Source: Alphaproteobacteria bacterium UBA7691
Lineage (GTDB): Bacteria > Pseudomonadota > Alphaproteobacteria > Ferrovibrionales > Ferrovibrionaceae
Direction: 5' to 3'
DNA: 20,839 nt
NCBI GenBank assembly: GCA_002482765.1
Contig: DLGP01000040.1
Location: forward strand, 1 to 20,839
Below the pieces are notes generated by a model. That model was not told the origin of the DNA. It made no database searches and saw only the letters and a list, made by a program, of their open reading frames with translations. The position numbers were made by a program, and so were the translations under genes. The first letter of the stretch is position 1. Every line of letters starts with the position of its first letter. Positions 8,407 through 16,051 of the stretch are shown here, piece after piece.

Positions 8407-9082
8407 AATATTTCCTCAATATCTTTTCGATGTAATTGTTGGAAAATTCCACCCCAGCGGCCGCCACTATAGCAGCCATATCAGTAGTATCAACATGATA
8501 GGCCGTGCCAAGCGGCACCAGTTCATACTGCCCTTGCCGGCCGAGAATGGCCTCGAAAGCCCGAACCAGGTCAAGAGCCGTGACCGCAAAAGGCGGGAAC
8601 ACGTTCATTATCCGACCAGGAATTGCCTCATTATCAATAACATAACTGCAAATCCGGCAGACATCCTCAATATCCAGCAAAGCCCTGGGAGCATTGGCCC
8701 AAACCTTGAACCTTTCGCCGGCCTTGATCCTGCCATAGAGAAAATTCGCCAAAGTATTCGGATTACCAATATTGCCAACAACTTGCGGCAGGCGGAAGAT
8801 ATAGTGCCGGGGCGCCGCAGTGGCTATCAAGGCCTCCATGGCCAGCTTATGTTTGGCATAATGGCTGCCTTGACGCTCCGGATCAAAAATACTGCACGTG
8901 CTGAAATAAACCAAACACCTGCCATCAGCATGTAAATATTTCTGCAACAAATCCTGTTCGCGGGCATAGGCAGCCAGATCGGTTTCGGCAGAATTCGAAA
9001 CACCGGAGGCAAAAATGACTATATCGTCCCTGTCGCGATACTTACTGAAGCCTTGAGCGAGCAAGCCGCTGCCAACAATCAT
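8390..9082 (-). CDS. Short NAD(P)-dependent epimerase/dehydratase-like protein (extended SDR family)
   Basis: This 230-residue protein has a shortened Rossmann start (MIVGSGLLAQGF). It keeps SDR catalytic residues: serine/threonine in YFSTCSIF (61-64) and YxxxK at Tyr75/Lys79 (SHYAKHKLAME), followed by FRLPQVVG. Most extended SDRs have 300-350 residues, so this is compact, with a reduced substrate-binding part. A likely role is reduction or epimerisation of a keto-sugar nucleotide, perhaps the Gmd product, but specificity is unknown. The ATG at 9082 has a GGGGGA site about 10 bases upstream and lies behind a good promoter candidate. Its stop overlaps the GT2 start by 17 bases, so expression is probably coupled. 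Confidence 0.8.
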   Translation of the reverse strand: MIVGSGLLAQGFSKYRDRDDIVIFASGVSNSAETDLAAYAREQDLLQKYLHADGRCLVYFSTCSIFDPERQGSHYAKHKLAMEALIATAAPRHYIFRLPQVVGNIGNPNTLANFLYGRIKAGERFKVWANAPRALLDIEDVCRICSYVIDNEAIPGRIMNVFPPFAVTALDLVRAFEAILGRQGQYELVPLGTAYHVDTTDMAAIVAAAGVEFSNNYIEKILRKYYVHHG

Positions 9083-9115
9083 TTTTAATCATTCCCCCGA
9101 ACCGCGCCGCCCTAA

Positions 9116-9144
9116 AGTATGTTATTGCAGCAGCGAAGTTTCAA
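9116..9144 (-). promoter_or_regulatory. Predicted sigma-70-type promoter for the SDR-GT2-gtrA-FAD unit
   Basis: Read on the minus strand, TTGAAA (9139-9144) and CATACT (9116-9121) are separated by exactly 17 bases. They match the consensus at 5 of 6 and 4 of 6 positions. Transcription would begin about 30 bases before the SDR ATG. This implies the SDR-to-manB genes can be expressed apart from the upstream methyltransferase. Confidence 0.45.
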
Positions 9145-9189
9145 CGATTATTGCTGGCCGGCGCAATAAGCCGAACCCGCGCCCCAAGC

Positions 9190-9924
9190 TTAGGATCGCT
9201 TGGCCTGCAACCACACGGAACCGCCAAAAGGCAGCCCCAGACCGCAGCGATTAAGCCATTCCTCCTGGCGCACAATGGAAAACAATGCCGTGTTGAGCCA
9301 GGGGGCGAGCGGCCGCACATCGCTGGCGGTCTGCATCTTGCCCACACTCATGCGATGCAGCAGCATCAGCGGAAATAGCAGGCTGTTCCAATACCCCGCC
9401 GCTTCAATGACAAAGCCGGCCCGCGCCAGACGCTCGACCGCCTGTCGCTTGGTGTAGCGACGGGCATTGTGAACGTGAATGTCATGCGGTGAATTCATCC
9501 AGGCATAGGCCGGCAAATTAAGCAGCAGCCGGCCGCCAGGCTTGAGGCAGCGGCGGAATTCCGCCAGGGCGGCAGCTTCGTCCACCCCGGCATGGCACAG
9601 CACATCATCGGAAACAATGGCATCAAACGCCGCATCGCCAAACGGCATGGCATTGACCGATCCCTCGGTTACTGCCAGGCCGGCCTTGGCCTGTGCCATG
9701 CGGGCCGCCTCGGTATTGAATTCCAGGCCATGGAAGACAAGCTCCGGCATCTGCTGGCGCAGAAAACGCAGCAGGCCGCCGGTGCCGCAGCCAGCATCCA
9801 GGATATGGCTGGCCGGGGCAAGCCGCAATGCCGCCAGGCGCTGCTGCTGGATACGGTGCAAGGCCCTGTACCACCACAGCGTTTCCTCGACCGCAGCCAT
9901 GCGGTCATATTCATCCTGATCCAT
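9190..9924 (-). CDS. Class I SAM-dependent methyltransferase
   Basis: This 244-residue protein carries the SAM-binding motif I ILDAGCGTGG (41-50), an acidic residue after the next strand (HGLEFN), and the later LKPGGRLLLNLPAY strand. An N-terminal YDRMAAVEETLWWYR segment resembles that of methyltransferases common in polysaccharide clusters. It probably O-methylates a sugar or lipid-linked intermediate; the target is unknown. I chose the ATG at 9924; a TTG at 9978 would add 18 poorly matching residues. It is the first gene of the leftward run, 107 bases before the SDR, a gap containing a predicted promoter and a weak TTATTGC/GCAATAA stem (9148-9169). Confidence 0.87.
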   Translation of the reverse strand: MDQDEYDRMAAVEETLWWYRALHRIQQQRLAALRLAPASHILDAGCGTGGLLRFLRQQMPELVFHGLEFNTEAARMAQAKAGLAVTEGSVNAMPFGDAAFDAIVSDDVLCHAGVDEAAALAEFRRCLKPGGRLLLNLPAYAWMNSPHDIHVHNARRYTKRQAVERLARAGFVIEAAGYWNSLLFPLMLLHRMSVGKMQTASDVRPLAPWLNTALFSIVRQEEWLNRCGLGLPFGGSVWLQAKRS

Positions 9925-10115
9925 CTTCCGCCCAGCAGTATTGGGAAAATTTCTAGCGATCCGGCTATTGGCCCGCAAGCTAATCGGCGGGAAGCTGATT
10001 TACAACGCCCTCAGCTTGCGCTTAAAGTTCGGCGCCGTGCAAAACAGTCGCCGTAAATCTACACTTTTCCCCGCAAAACCCATAGTATTTCCCGGCTCAG
10101 GGAAAGGTAACAATC
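9925..10115. promoter_or_regulatory. Divergent promoter region between the methyltransferase and the GT operon
   Basis: These 191 bases must serve transcription in both directions. Leftward, TTGCGG and TAGAAA with 17-base spacing are a weak promoter candidate just before the methyltransferase. Rightward, TCTACA (10058-10063) and CATAGT (10081-10086), again 17 bases apart, are weak. An 8-base inverted repeat CGCAAGCT/AGCTTGCG (9974-9981 and 10013-10020) encloses AAGCTGA/TCAGCTT and could form a nested stem. AAAGG at 10103-10107 is the ribosome site of the next gene. Confidence 0.35.
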
Positions 10116-11015
10116 ATGGTGATGTTCAGCGTTATTACCCCTTCGTTCAATCAGGGACAGTATATTGAAAGGACGATCTTAAGCGTCCTGAATCAGGAAA
10201 ATGCAACTTTTAAGTATGATATTTTCGATGGCGGCAGCAAAGACGAAACACTTGAGATTCTCCGGCGCTACAGCGACCGGCTAAACTTTGTCAGCGAACC
10301 CGATGGCGGCCAAGCTGCTGCGGTGAATCGTGGCCTGGCCGCTGCCGATGGCGACATCATCGCCTGGCTCAATTCCGACGACATCTATTACCCCGGCGCC
10401 TTCCAGGCTGTTGCCGAGATTTTTGAGCGCCACCCGGAGGTTGACTTTGTCTATGGCGAAGCCAGCCATATCGATCCTGCCGATGCCGTGATGGAACGCT
10501 ATTACACCGAAGCCTGGGACCCGGATCGGCTGCGCGATGTGTGCTATCTGTGCCAGCCGGCAGTCTTCTTCCGGCGCCGTGTGGTTGATCGCATCGGACC
10601 CTTGAACAGCGCCCTGCGCTTCTGCATGGATTACGAATACTGGCTGCGCGCGGTGCAGGCCGGCTGCGTTTTCCATCACAGCCCGGCGCATCTGGCGGGA
10701 TCGCGCATGTATCCCGAAAACAAGACACTGGCCAACCGCGTTGCGGTGCATGGTGAATTGAACACCATGCTGCGCCAGCGCCTGGGCAAGGTGCCTGCGC
10801 GCTGGCTTTCGAATTATGCCCATGCGGCAGCAGATGCGCGCGGCATCGAGCGCCAGGATCATGCGCGCTTTGTCAAATATCTCAGCCTCTATCTGATCTA
10901 TGCCGATCTGCGCTGGAACCGGGGGCTGAGCCAGGATGTGCGCGGGCTGCTCCGTGAATGGAACGGCCCATTGATGACAAAATACCCCCTGCTCAGCAAA
11001 TTGCTGCGCGGTTAG
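10116..11015 (+). CDS. Family 2 glycosyltransferase
   Basis: This 299-residue cytoplasmic GT-A enzyme begins FSVITPSFNQGQYIERTILSV, the GT2 nucleotide-binding start. It continues with FDGGSKDETLEIL, EPDGGQAAAVNRGL and the metal-binding LNSDD (Asn86-Asp89). CQPAVFFRRR and the acceptor-side MDYEYWLR follow. It has no membrane segments. AAAGG sits 8 bases before the ATG at 10116. It is the first gene of the rightward operon and is clearly paralogous to the GT2 at 12289 and the GT2 half of the fusion at 13497. Donor and acceptor cannot be deduced; GDP-mannose, GDP-6-deoxy sugars and dTDP-sugars are all available in this locus. Confidence 0.9.
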   Translation: MVMFSVITPSFNQGQYIERTILSVLNQENATFKYDIFDGGSKDETLEILRRYSDRLNFVSEPDGGQAAAVNRGLAAADGDIIAWLNSDDIYYPGAFQAVAEIFERHPEVDFVYGEASHIDPADAVMERYYTEAWDPDRLRDVCYLCQPAVFFRRRVVDRIGPLNSALRFCMDYEYWLRAVQAGCVFHHSPAHLAGSRMYPENKTLANRVAVHGELNTMLRQRLGKVPARWLSNYAHAAADARGIERQDHARFVKYLSLYLIYADLRWNRGLSQDVRGLLREWNGPLMTKYPLLSKLLRG

Positions 11016-11018
11016 GAG
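11014..11018 (+). promoter_or_regulatory. Ribosome binding site overlapping the upstream stop codon
   Basis: AGGAG overlaps the TAG stop (11013-11015) of the GT2 gene and lies 5 bases before the ATG at 11024. It fixes that start and suggests ribosomes terminating on the GT2 help load the GT4 gene. Confidence 0.7.
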
Positions 11019-11023
11019 CCACC

Positions 11024-12286
11024 ATGCGTATAGGCTTCGATGTCAGCCAAACCGGTTTGCTGCGCGCCGGCTGCGGCAATGTTGCGTATGAAACGATCCG
11101 CGAATTGGCGCAGATCGACAAGACCAACAATTACCTGCTGTATCCGAATTTCGGCGACCTGTTCTGGGATGAAAATTGGCGGCAGAGCACCGTTCTGCCG
11201 ATGCAGTATAATTTCCATCGCGGACTGCACCACGACACGCACGAAAAACTGCGCCAATTCTGGTATAATCCGCCAGCGGATTTGGAACATCTGCTGGGTT
11301 CGCCGGATGTGGTGCATAGCCACAATTTCTACTGCCCGCCGCCGCTGCGCAAGGCAAGGCTGATCTACACGCTGTATGACCTGAGCTTCATCAGCAATCC
11401 GGAATGGACCACCGAGGCAAACCGGGTTGGCTGCTTTCGCGGCATCTTCCAGGCCAGCCTGTATGCCGACCGCATCATTTCCATCTCAAAATTCTCGCGC
11501 GATCACTTCCTGTCACTGTTTCCGCATGTGGAGCCGGACAGGGTTGAAGTTGTGCCGCTGGCCAGCCGCTTCACCAGCGCAGCACCCATTGCCTGCCCAA
11601 CACGCCTGGCGCCGTATGCCGGACAGGATTACCTGCTTTCGGTGGGTACGCTGGAGCCGCGCAAGAATTACTTCAAGCTGGCCGAGGCCTATGCCCGCAT
11701 TGCACATGAGCGCCAGCATTGCCCGCCGCTGCTGATTGCAGGCGGCAAGGGCTGGATGTTCGATGGCTTCATGCAGCATCTGGCCGAACTCGGCATTGCC
11801 GACCGGGTGCATATGATGGGTTTTTGCAGCGAAGAGGAACTGCAATGGCTGATGCAGAATTGCACGCTGTTTCTGTTCCCGTCCTATTGGGAGGGTTTTG
11901 GCCTGCCTGTGGTGGAAGCCATGAGTCAGGGCGCCTTTGTGGTCACCTCCAATGTCAGTTCACTGCCGGAAGTGGCGGGCGATGCCGCCTTGATGGTGGA
12001 CCCGCATGATGCGGCGGCCATTGCCGTCGCGATTTGCAAACCGCTCGATGATCCTGAACTGCTGAAAGCCGGCCGCGAGCGTTCACGGCTGCAAGCGGCA
12101 ACCTTCTCCTGGCGCAAATCAGCCGAGCAGGTGCTGGAAATTTACCAGGATGCCGTCAATCGGCCAAAAATCCATGCCAATATCGCAATGCCGCCCGTTA
12201 GCCCGCCTGACGTTCCGGAAGCGGCAAGCCACAGCAAGACAAAATCCTGGTGGCAAGGATTGCTGGAGCGCTGGCAGGGGCGCTAG
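11024..12286 (+). CDS. Family 4 glycosyltransferase
   Basis: This 420-residue retaining GT-B enzyme has an N-terminal acceptor domain (MRIGFDVSQTGLLRAGCGNVA, then LIYTLYDLSFI). The donor domain has LLSVGTLEPRKN and the E-x7-E motif SYWEGFGLPVVEAM (Glu290, Glu298), followed by SSLPEVAGDAALMVDP. The WbaZ/mannosyltransferase-like style suggests a GDP-sugar donor, but this is not certain. A Pro-rich linker and a tail with WWQGLLERWQGR could be an amphipathic helix that holds the enzyme at the membrane. The strong AGGAG site excludes upstream in-frame starts. The next GT2 begins two bases after the stop, so the pair is tightly linked. Confidence 0.92.
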   Translation: MRIGFDVSQTGLLRAGCGNVAYETIRELAQIDKTNNYLLYPNFGDLFWDENWRQSTVLPMQYNFHRGLHHDTHEKLRQFWYNPPADLEHLLGSPDVVHSHNFYCPPPLRKARLIYTLYDLSFISNPEWTTEANRVGCFRGIFQASLYADRIISISKFSRDHFLSLFPHVEPDRVEVVPLASRFTSAAPIACPTRLAPYAGQDYLLSVGTLEPRKNYFKLAEAYARIAHERQHCPPLLIAGGKGWMFDGFMQHLAELGIADRVHMMGFCSEEELQWLMQNCTLFLFPSYWEGFGLPVVEAMSQGAFVVTSNVSSLPEVAGDAALMVDPHDAAAIAVAICKPLDDPELLKAGRERSRLQAATFSWRKSAEQVLEIYQDAVNRPKIHANIAMPPVSPPDVPEAASHSKTKSWWQGLLERWQGR

Positions 12287-12288
12287 CA

Positions 12289-13467
12289 ATGCATGTTTCC
12301 GCCACCACCGGCACTGCCCAAAGCTTCAGCATTTCGGTGCCGCTGCGCACTGGGGTGAGCAAATTGCAGGGTGCCCTGGCCAGTCTGGCACAGCAGAATG
12401 TGGCGCTTGACTATGCCCTGCTTGATGCCAGCGGCGATGCCGGCCTGGGCGCCATCGTCGAAGCCATCGGCCTGCCGCCGGCCTATGCCTATCATCGCCA
12501 GGCGGATGGCGGGCAGGCAGCGGCAATCCAGGAGGGCTGGAATAATACCAGCGGCACGATCCTGGGCTGGCTCAATGCCGATGACCGCCTGCTGCCCGGC
12601 AGCCTGGCGATTGTGGGGCGGATTTTCGACAGCCACCCCGAGATTGATGTTGTCTATGGCCAGGCCTGCTATCTGGATGCCGAAGGCGCCTTCATCGGCT
12701 ATTTCCCGGCCTATGCACCTGATACTGCCGCACTGGCCCGCAGCAACACGATCTGCCAGCCGGCCGCCTTTGTGCGTCGCGCTGCCGTCGACCGCATCCA
12801 CGGTCTTGATACGTCCTTGCAATATACTATGGACTGGGATCTCTGGCTGCGCCTGCAAAATGCCGGTTGCACTTTTCTGGGCATCAACACTGTATTGGCT
12901 GCTGTGATCAATGACAGCAATACCAAGACCAATAGCGGCGGCAGCGCCCGCGATGCAGAAATCGCGGCCATTCTGGCGCGCCGGCCGCGTCGGTTGATCG
13001 AGCAATTGCAGGATTGGATTGGCCAGGCTTATGGCGCCGCCGCCCTGGCTGGCCGGCAGACGGAATGGCGCCTGCTATCGGCCTTGCTGGCCTGGAAACG
13101 CAGTTTATCCGGCGCCGGCCGGCAAACTAACCTGCCTGATTTCAGATACGGGCTGGAGCCGCTGAGCAATCTGGTTGCCGGCCGCTGCACGATTACGCTG
13201 CCGGTCCTGCCGGAGCAATCCCCGGCCCGCTTCTCGCTGTTCAGCGACAGCAGCGGGCCGTTCCGCCTCAACACCGACCCGACCCGGCCTGCCGCCACAC
13301 AGATGCTGGTGCCGCAGGGTCAGGTTCAGCAACATGGCATCGGCGGCATACATCTTGCGTATAAGCATGTGACACTCGAACCAATTGCCTGCACCAATCC
13401 ATTCATTGCCGACATCGAAGGTCCCGGTCGATGGCGGCTGGTCGCCGCAAAAGCGGAACGCGCATAA
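12289..13467 (+). CDS. Divergent family 2 glycosyltransferase with a C-terminal extension
   Basis: This 392-residue protein aligns with the other GT2 enzymes here through ADGGQAAAIQEGW, GWLNADD (Asn96-Asp99), ICQPAAFVRRAAVDRI and MDWDLWLRLQNAGC. Its N-terminal nucleotide-binding segment is altered: FSISVPLRTG replaces the usual S.ITPSFNQ, and LDASGDA replaces DGGS.D. Either donor choice has changed or activity is reduced. About 130 C-terminal residues (from ~265) are not part of a GT2 fold and I do not recognise them. The ATG at 12289, with AGGGG upstream, is preferred over an in-frame GTG at 12250 inside the GT4 gene. It lies two bases after the GT4. Confidence 0.82.
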   Translation: MHVSATTGTAQSFSISVPLRTGVSKLQGALASLAQQNVALDYALLDASGDAGLGAIVEAIGLPPAYAYHRQADGGQAAAIQEGWNNTSGTILGWLNADDRLLPGSLAIVGRIFDSHPEIDVVYGQACYLDAEGAFIGYFPAYAPDTAALARSNTICQPAAFVRRAAVDRIHGLDTSLQYTMDWDLWLRLQNAGCTFLGINTVLAAVINDSNTKTNSGGSARDAEIAAILARRPRRLIEQLQDWIGQAYGAAALAGRQTEWRLLSALLAWKRSLSGAGRQTNLPDFRYGLEPLSNLVAGRCTITLPVLPEQSPARFSLFSDSSGPFRLNTDPTRPAATQMLVPQGQVQQHGIGGIHLAYKHVTLEPIACTNPFIADIEGPGRWRLVAAKAERA

Positions 13468-13496
13468 CCAGCCCGACACGGAAAGCCACTGTAACT

Positions 13497-15923
13497 ATGA
13501 AAGCCATTATCGATATCAGAGCGCTGGTGCCGGAAAAATCCGGCGGCATCATCCAGAATATCATCGGCGTATTGCGCGCGTTGTTCAGCCAAGCCGATAG
13601 CGATGACGAATACATAATAGCTTGCTGCATATTCAACCGGCATCTTGTGGAAGGCATCCCGGGCAGCAAGGCCGTGGTCACGCTGCCATTGCATCGCTAT
13701 TTCGATGAACTGGAAGCGCTGCGGCTGAAGCAGGATGCCGAGGTGATTTTCCACGTTTATCCACGCGGCGATTGCGTTGAGTATGATCTGTCGAAACGGG
13801 TCTTTTATATCCCCGATCTGCAACATGAAGTCTTCCCGGAATTCTTCAATGCCGAGGTGATCAAGGGCCGCCAGGATGCCTTCACGCCGGTGCTCAACCA
13901 TGCCGGCGCCATCGGCACGATCTCGGAATATTCCAGAAGCACTTTGCAGGCACATCCGGAATGCGACTGCACAGACATCTTCCTGATGCCGCCGGCATTG
14001 CAGCTTGAACATGCCGAAGGCCGCACCGATATGCTGACTGCGGTCGAGCAGGCACAGATTCCCAGCGGCGATTTCCTGTTCTTCCCTGCCAATCTGTGGC
14101 CGCACAAGAACCATCGGCGGCTATTCGAGGCGCTGCGCCGGCTGTCTGAGCGGCACGGCATTATCATCCCACTGGTGCTCACCGGCGCGAATGATGGCTG
14201 GCAGGAATTAGTCGCAGACTATCGCGATCTGCCGATCCGCCATCTTGGCTATGTACGCGGCGAACTGGTCAGCGCACTGCTCGCCAAAGCCACGGTGTTA
14301 TGCTTTTTCTCGCTTTATGAAGGCTTCGGGATTCCTCTGCTGGAAGCTTTTCACGCCGGCACGCCGGTGGCTTGCAGCAACACCACCAGCCTGCCGGAAA
14401 TCGCCGGCGATGCAGCACTTTATGCCTCGCCGCTTGATCCGGCGGCGATGGCCGACATACTGCACCAGTTGATCCGCTCTGCCAGCCTGCGGCAGGATAT
14501 GGCAGAGCGCGGGCGCCAGCGCCTGAAGCTGTATTCCTGGCAGCAATCGGCCCAGAATCTGCGGCAAGCCTTAAAGCGTGTGGCACAGCGCGGCGGCGCC
14601 GGCCGTTCTGAAAAACCAACCGCCGAAGCAGGCCGCAAGCCGCTCAACGCCAAGCCGCTGGTTTCGATCATCACCCCCTCGTTCAACCAGGCCCGCTTCA
14701 TCACCGCCACCATCGAGAGTGTGCTCGGCCAGAGCTACGACAATATCGAATATATTGTGATCGACGGTAATTCGACCGATGGCACGGTGGATATCCTGAA
14801 ACGCTGCGATGGCCGCGTGCGCTGGATTTCAGAGCCGGATGCCGGCCAGACGGACGCGATCAACAAGGGCATGGCGCTGGCAAAGGGCGACATCCTGGCC
14901 TATCTCAATTCCGATGATGTGCTGGAGCCCACGGCAATTGCCGATGTGGTGGCGTATTTTGCTGAAAATGCCGCTATCGACATGGTTTATGGCAAAGCCC
15001 TGTATATCGACCAGGATGGCGCCGAGATCGGCTATTACAACACCCAGCCCTATAGCAACGATGCCCTGGTTTATGATTGCGTGATCTGCCAGCCGGCGGC
15101 CTTCTGGCGCCGCCGCATCGCCAATATCGTCGGGCCGTTTGATGCCTCGCTGCATTATGCGATGGACTACGATTACTGGCTGCGCATGCGCAAGCTGAAA
15201 GCCGCCATCGCCCATGTGCCAAAGGTCTGGGCGCGCTCGCGGCTGCATTCGGATGCCAAAACCATCGGCCAGCGCGGCAATGTATTTGCCGAAATCTTTG
15301 ATGTGTGCCGCCGCCATCTGGGTTTCATCGCGCTACAATATTTTGAAGGGCTGTGGCATTACCGGCTGGTGGAAAGGCACCGCCTGATGGGGCCGGTGAT
15401 CGGCTCTTTCCCATCGATCTGGCGCAGCATCGCCCGGCTGCACCGGATTCTCTACTTTCAGCAGAAAGGCATGCTGCGGCGGATCATCGGCACAAAACTG
15501 CATGCCATGTCGAATCGCGGCTCGCGCCTCGCCGGGCTGATCTACTCCAGCTATCGCCGGCTGCGCCGCAGCCGCAATAATGCCAATGCAATCCAGCGCT
15601 CCGTCTCCGGCTTCTGGGCCGATAACTGGTTTTCCGGCCGCACGGTAATAACCTATGGAGTGCATCTGAAGCCGCAGCAGGCCTTCCTGCATGGCGTGCC
15701 GCCGCTGAGCTGTGACCTGGACATCACCCTGAACAACAAGAGCCTGCTGCACCGAGAATTGGGCGGTGGCCAGCATGCCAGCATTGCCCTCAGCCTGCCG
15801 GCCATGCGCCCCGGCGACCTGCTGGTTATTAGCTTCTCCAAATGGGAGGTGGAGCTGGGCGGGCGACCGCTGGCTTTCCTGGCCGACAGCACCAACCTGT
15901 TCACCGAAGCCGACCAGATGTAG
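13497..15923 (+). CDS. Bifunctional GT4-GT2 glycosyltransferase with a C-terminal accessory domain
   Basis: This is an 808-residue fusion. Residues 1-365 form a GT4 unit (MKAIIDIRALVPEKSGGI; FFPANLWPHKNHRRL; E-x7-E in SLYEGFGIPLLEAF, Glu275/Glu283). Residues about 387-620 form a GT2 unit (LVSIITPSFNQARFI, VIDGNSTDGT, LNSDD at 471-474, ICQPAAFWRRR, MDYDYWLR). A basic stretch (about 640-695, including YRRLRRSR) may touch the membrane. Residues 700-808 are a beta-rich-looking domain starting GFWADNWFSGRTVI. The two transferases probably add consecutive sugars. The ATG at 13497 was chosen because the 22 residues before it do not fit a GT4. It is 29 bases after the previous gene. Confidence 0.9.
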   Translation: MKAIIDIRALVPEKSGGIIQNIIGVLRALFSQADSDDEYIIACCIFNRHLVEGIPGSKAVVTLPLHRYFDELEALRLKQDAEVIFHVYPRGDCVEYDLSKRVFYIPDLQHEVFPEFFNAEVIKGRQDAFTPVLNHAGAIGTISEYSRSTLQAHPECDCTDIFLMPPALQLEHAEGRTDMLTAVEQAQIPSGDFLFFPANLWPHKNHRRLFEALRRLSERHGIIIPLVLTGANDGWQELVADYRDLPIRHLGYVRGELVSALLAKATVLCFFSLYEGFGIPLLEAFHAGTPVACSNTTSLPEIAGDAALYASPLDPAAMADILHQLIRSASLRQDMAERGRQRLKLYSWQQSAQNLRQALKRVAQRGGAGRSEKPTAEAGRKPLNAKPLVSIITPSFNQARFITATIESVLGQSYDNIEYIVIDGNSTDGTVDILKRCDGRVRWISEPDAGQTDAINKGMALAKGDILAYLNSDDVLEPTAIADVVAYFAENAAIDMVYGKALYIDQDGAEIGYYNTQPYSNDALVYDCVICQPAAFWRRRIANIVGPFDASLHYAMDYDYWLRMRKLKAAIAHVPKVWARSRLHSDAKTIGQRGNVFAEIFDVCRRHLGFIALQYFEGLWHYRLVERHRLMGPVIGSFPSIWRSIARLHRILYFQQKGMLRRIIGTKLHAMSNRGSRLAGLIYSSYRRLRRSRNNANAIQRSVSGFWADNWFSGRTVITYGVHLKPQQAFLHGVPPLSCDLDITLNNKSLLHRELGGGQHASIALSLPAMRPGDLLVISFSKWEVELGGRPLAFLADSTNLFTEADQM

Positions 15924-15947
15924 CAGCTGGCCGGTTTTGTCTCGTAT

Positions 15948-15976
15948 TTGTAGCGGCAGGTGAATTGGGCTAGAAT
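15948..15976 (+). promoter_or_regulatory. Predicted sigma-70-type promoter for the second gmd
   Basis: TTGTAG (15948-15953) and TAGAAT (15971-15976) are spaced by exactly 17 bases, in the 128-base gap after the fusion GT gene. Transcription would start about 70 bases before the ATG at 16052. This would give the last three genes their own promoter within the operon. Confidence 0.5.
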
Positions 15977-16051
15977 ATCTGCCAAATTCCAAGGCATTCC
16001 GCCCGCCAAATCGGCTTGAATACCGAATATCCGGAGCATTCGGCACCTTTC

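Noticed and set aside
9122..9169. Repeated TTATTGC with a GCAATAA partner, a possible attenuator
   Set aside because: The stem is only 7 AT-rich pairs and part of it overlaps the predicted promoter spacer. It is too weak to list as a feature.
12250..12288. Upstream in-frame GTG for the 12289 GT2
   Set aside because: It would overlap the end of the GT4 gene by 37 bases, while the ATG at 12289 has an AGGGG site and a 2-base gap.
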